In this document: one piece after another, positions 63,115-64,000 of the stretch
Position numbering within the stretch: the first letter of the stretch is position 1
Layout: each line of letters opens with the position of its first letter
From: Flagellimonas meishanensis
GTDB lineage: Bacteria; Bacteroidota; Bacteroidia; Flavobacteriales; Flavobacteriaceae
Assembly: GCF_019880545.1 (NCBI RefSeq)
Contig: NZ_JAINVW010000003.1
Coordinates: 1,178,001 to 1,242,000, forward strand
Direction: 5' to 3'
Length of the DNA stretch: 64,000 nt
Notes under the pieces: generated by a model
Database searches by the model: none
The model's input: the letters and a program-made list of their open reading frames with translations, nothing else
What the model was told of the DNA's origin: nothing
Position numbers and translations under genes: made by a program

Positions 63115-63789
63115 ATGAAAAACACCAGAACCATGACGTCATTTTTCTTGGCCGTCGTTTTACTTATGATGGGCGCATGCCAACCCTCACAAAAAAAGCC
63201 GGATACCAATGAACCGGGAACAACCGAAAAACCAGAACCGGTAAAGGCCCCGGAACAGATTATTTCGCTGGAAGAGTCAAAATCCCTTTACGACAACTAC
63301 AGTCGGAACCGGGCGGAACTGATCCAACAATTCGAGCTTGAGCAAAACAACGATGAAAAATTTGAGGTCGCACGTTTTGCGGCCTTCGATTATGCTACCA
63401 TCAAACAATATCTGGCCTTTATCGAGCAAGAAGCGGATTCGGCAGGTGTGGATATTTCGTCGCTCCGTTTGTATTTTGCCAACTATCCCAATAAGGAAAA
63501 ATTTCCCGATGGGAAAAGAATTGTACATCCCAGACAAAATTCCATTTTTATCGTCCCTACCATTAATGTGGATGGGCAGGATTTTGGGTTTTATATCGGT
63601 GCGGACGGTAAGGCAAAACTCATTAAGGATGCCGTGGGGCAACAAGGAATGGGCCTGCTCAATGGAGAGGGACAGAAATCGTACGCCAGTTTTGCCCCAA
63701 GTTTTTCCTCGGCCACATTACAGTCTGGCAGTCAAAGTCTCAATTTGAACAGGGGTAACTCAAGCCCGCCCCCACCGGGTGATTTTTAA
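63115..63789 (+). CDS. Uncharacterised lipoprotein
   Basis: 224 residues: lipobox MGAC (Cys22), a Pro/Glu/Thr/Lys linker (about 25-48), a helical part and a beta-rich region (KRIVHPRQNSIFIVPTINVD, with IGADGKAKLI), ending in a Ser/Pro tail (SSPPPPGDF). No recognised family. Likely on the cell envelope. Its stop codon overlaps the start of the next gene by one base, so translation is coupled. Confidence 0.72.
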   Translation: MKNTRTMTSFFLAVVLLMMGACQPSQKKPDTNEPGTTEKPEPVKAPEQIISLEESKSLYDNYSRNRAELIQQFELEQNNDEKFEVARFAAFDYATIKQYLAFIEQEADSAGVDISSLRLYFANYPNKEKFPDGKRIVHPRQNSIFIVPTINVDGQDFGFYIGADGKAKLIKDAVGQQGMGLLNGEGQKSYASFAPSFSSATLQSGSQSLNLNRGNSSPPPPGDF

Positions 63790-64000
63790 TGATAATGGAC
63801 TCTGAGATTTATGCCATATTAAAGGACCATTATTTCATCCCATTTTATCTGTTGACTTGGGTTATATCGGTAGCGACCTATAGAAAATACTTTGATACGG
63901 TTTTAAAGTATTTTCCAGTTTTCATTGCCTATACATTTTTTACGGAGCTATTGGGTTATTTTATAAAATACCACGAAGAGTTTCAATTCTTCTCGGATGA
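63789..64000 (+). CDS. Membrane protein, truncated at the window edge
   Basis: The first 70 residues are visible from ATG at 63789 (MIMDSEIYAILKDHYFIPFY). At least two membrane helices (about 17-32 and 43-60). No family can be assigned from this part. It is coupled to the preceding lipoprotein gene (ATG overlaps its TAA), which suggests a joint function at the envelope. Confidence 0.65.
   Translation, partial: MIMDSEIYAILKDHYFIPFYLLTWVISVATYRKYFDTVLKYFPVFIAYTFFTELLGYFIKYHEEFQFFSD

Overview
The window is a gene-dense chromosomal segment of a Flavobacteriaceae bacterium (Bacteroidota), most like the marine Muricauda/Allomuricauda group. The grounds are a SusC/SusD pair, a secreted beta-helix protein with a type IX secretion tail, many Cys lipoproteins, DUF885/DUF1684/DUF4197/DUF4293/DUF3667/DUF5916 families, a Rho factor with a long hydrophilic insertion, a fused isobutyryl-CoA-type mutase, TAnnTTTG-type promoters and few Shine-Dalgarno sequences. 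I see no prophage, transposase, CRISPR array, rRNA or origin. The genus is an inference.

Layout. 0-10 kb: tail of an ammonium transporter followed by a porin; a DUF1684 lipoprotein, a DJ-1/PfpI lipoprotein, a hydrolase-like protein, an Lrp/AsnC regulator, the 1154-residue IcmF-type mutase and purU. 10-13 kb: a DUF4197 lipoprotein, a membrane-anchored AraC regulator and two candidate small RNAs. 13-20.7 kb (minus strand): pyrF, prfA, then a five-gene extracytoplasmic redox cassette (Rieske protein, thioredoxin-like protein, ApbE flavin transferase, DUF4266 lipoprotein, DUF3570 protein), purM and a threonine/serine dehydratase. 20.7-25 kb: type III and type II glutamine synthetases in divergent orientation, then a Ca/Na antiporter. 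25-30 kb: a DUF885 lipoprotein, a 47-residue flavobacterial protein, apt, tRNA-Arg(ACG) with a canonical promoter and terminator, a probable gene remnant and a T9SS beta-helix protein.

30-36 kb: a LytS/LytTR two-component system, divergent from a tight five-gene operon (beta-propeller, DoxX, lipoprotein, Tat-ankyrin protein, small membrane protein). The intergenic region holds two exact 9-bp direct repeats 12 bp apart, the geometry of LytTR operators, directly upstream of a near-consensus -7 element. 36-48 kb: a CBM9/DUF5916 protein, a second membrane AraC regulator, a pectin-acetylesterase-like lipoprotein, a DUF1579-like protein, and a SusC/SusD/lipoprotein locus without linked enzymes. 48-51 kb: a GMC oxidoreductase with a ferredoxin-like Cys cluster and its small subunit. 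51-64 kb: mostly housekeeping genes (clpS, prmA, tpiA, a DoxX/thioredoxin-like protein, DUF1599, folP, cdaA, DUF3667, an MsbA-like ABC exporter, truA, a phosphodiesterase, DUF4293, rho), then a lipoprotein and a truncated membrane protein.

The two strongest leads for an undescribed system are the Rieske/thioredoxin/ApbE/DUF4266/DUF3570 cassette (14993-18417) and the LytTR-controlled five-gene operon (32761-36086). Other leads are a mutase active site combining one methylmalonyl-type and one isobutyryl-type residue, two candidate small RNAs, and a GMC enzyme likely to carry an iron-sulfur cluster.
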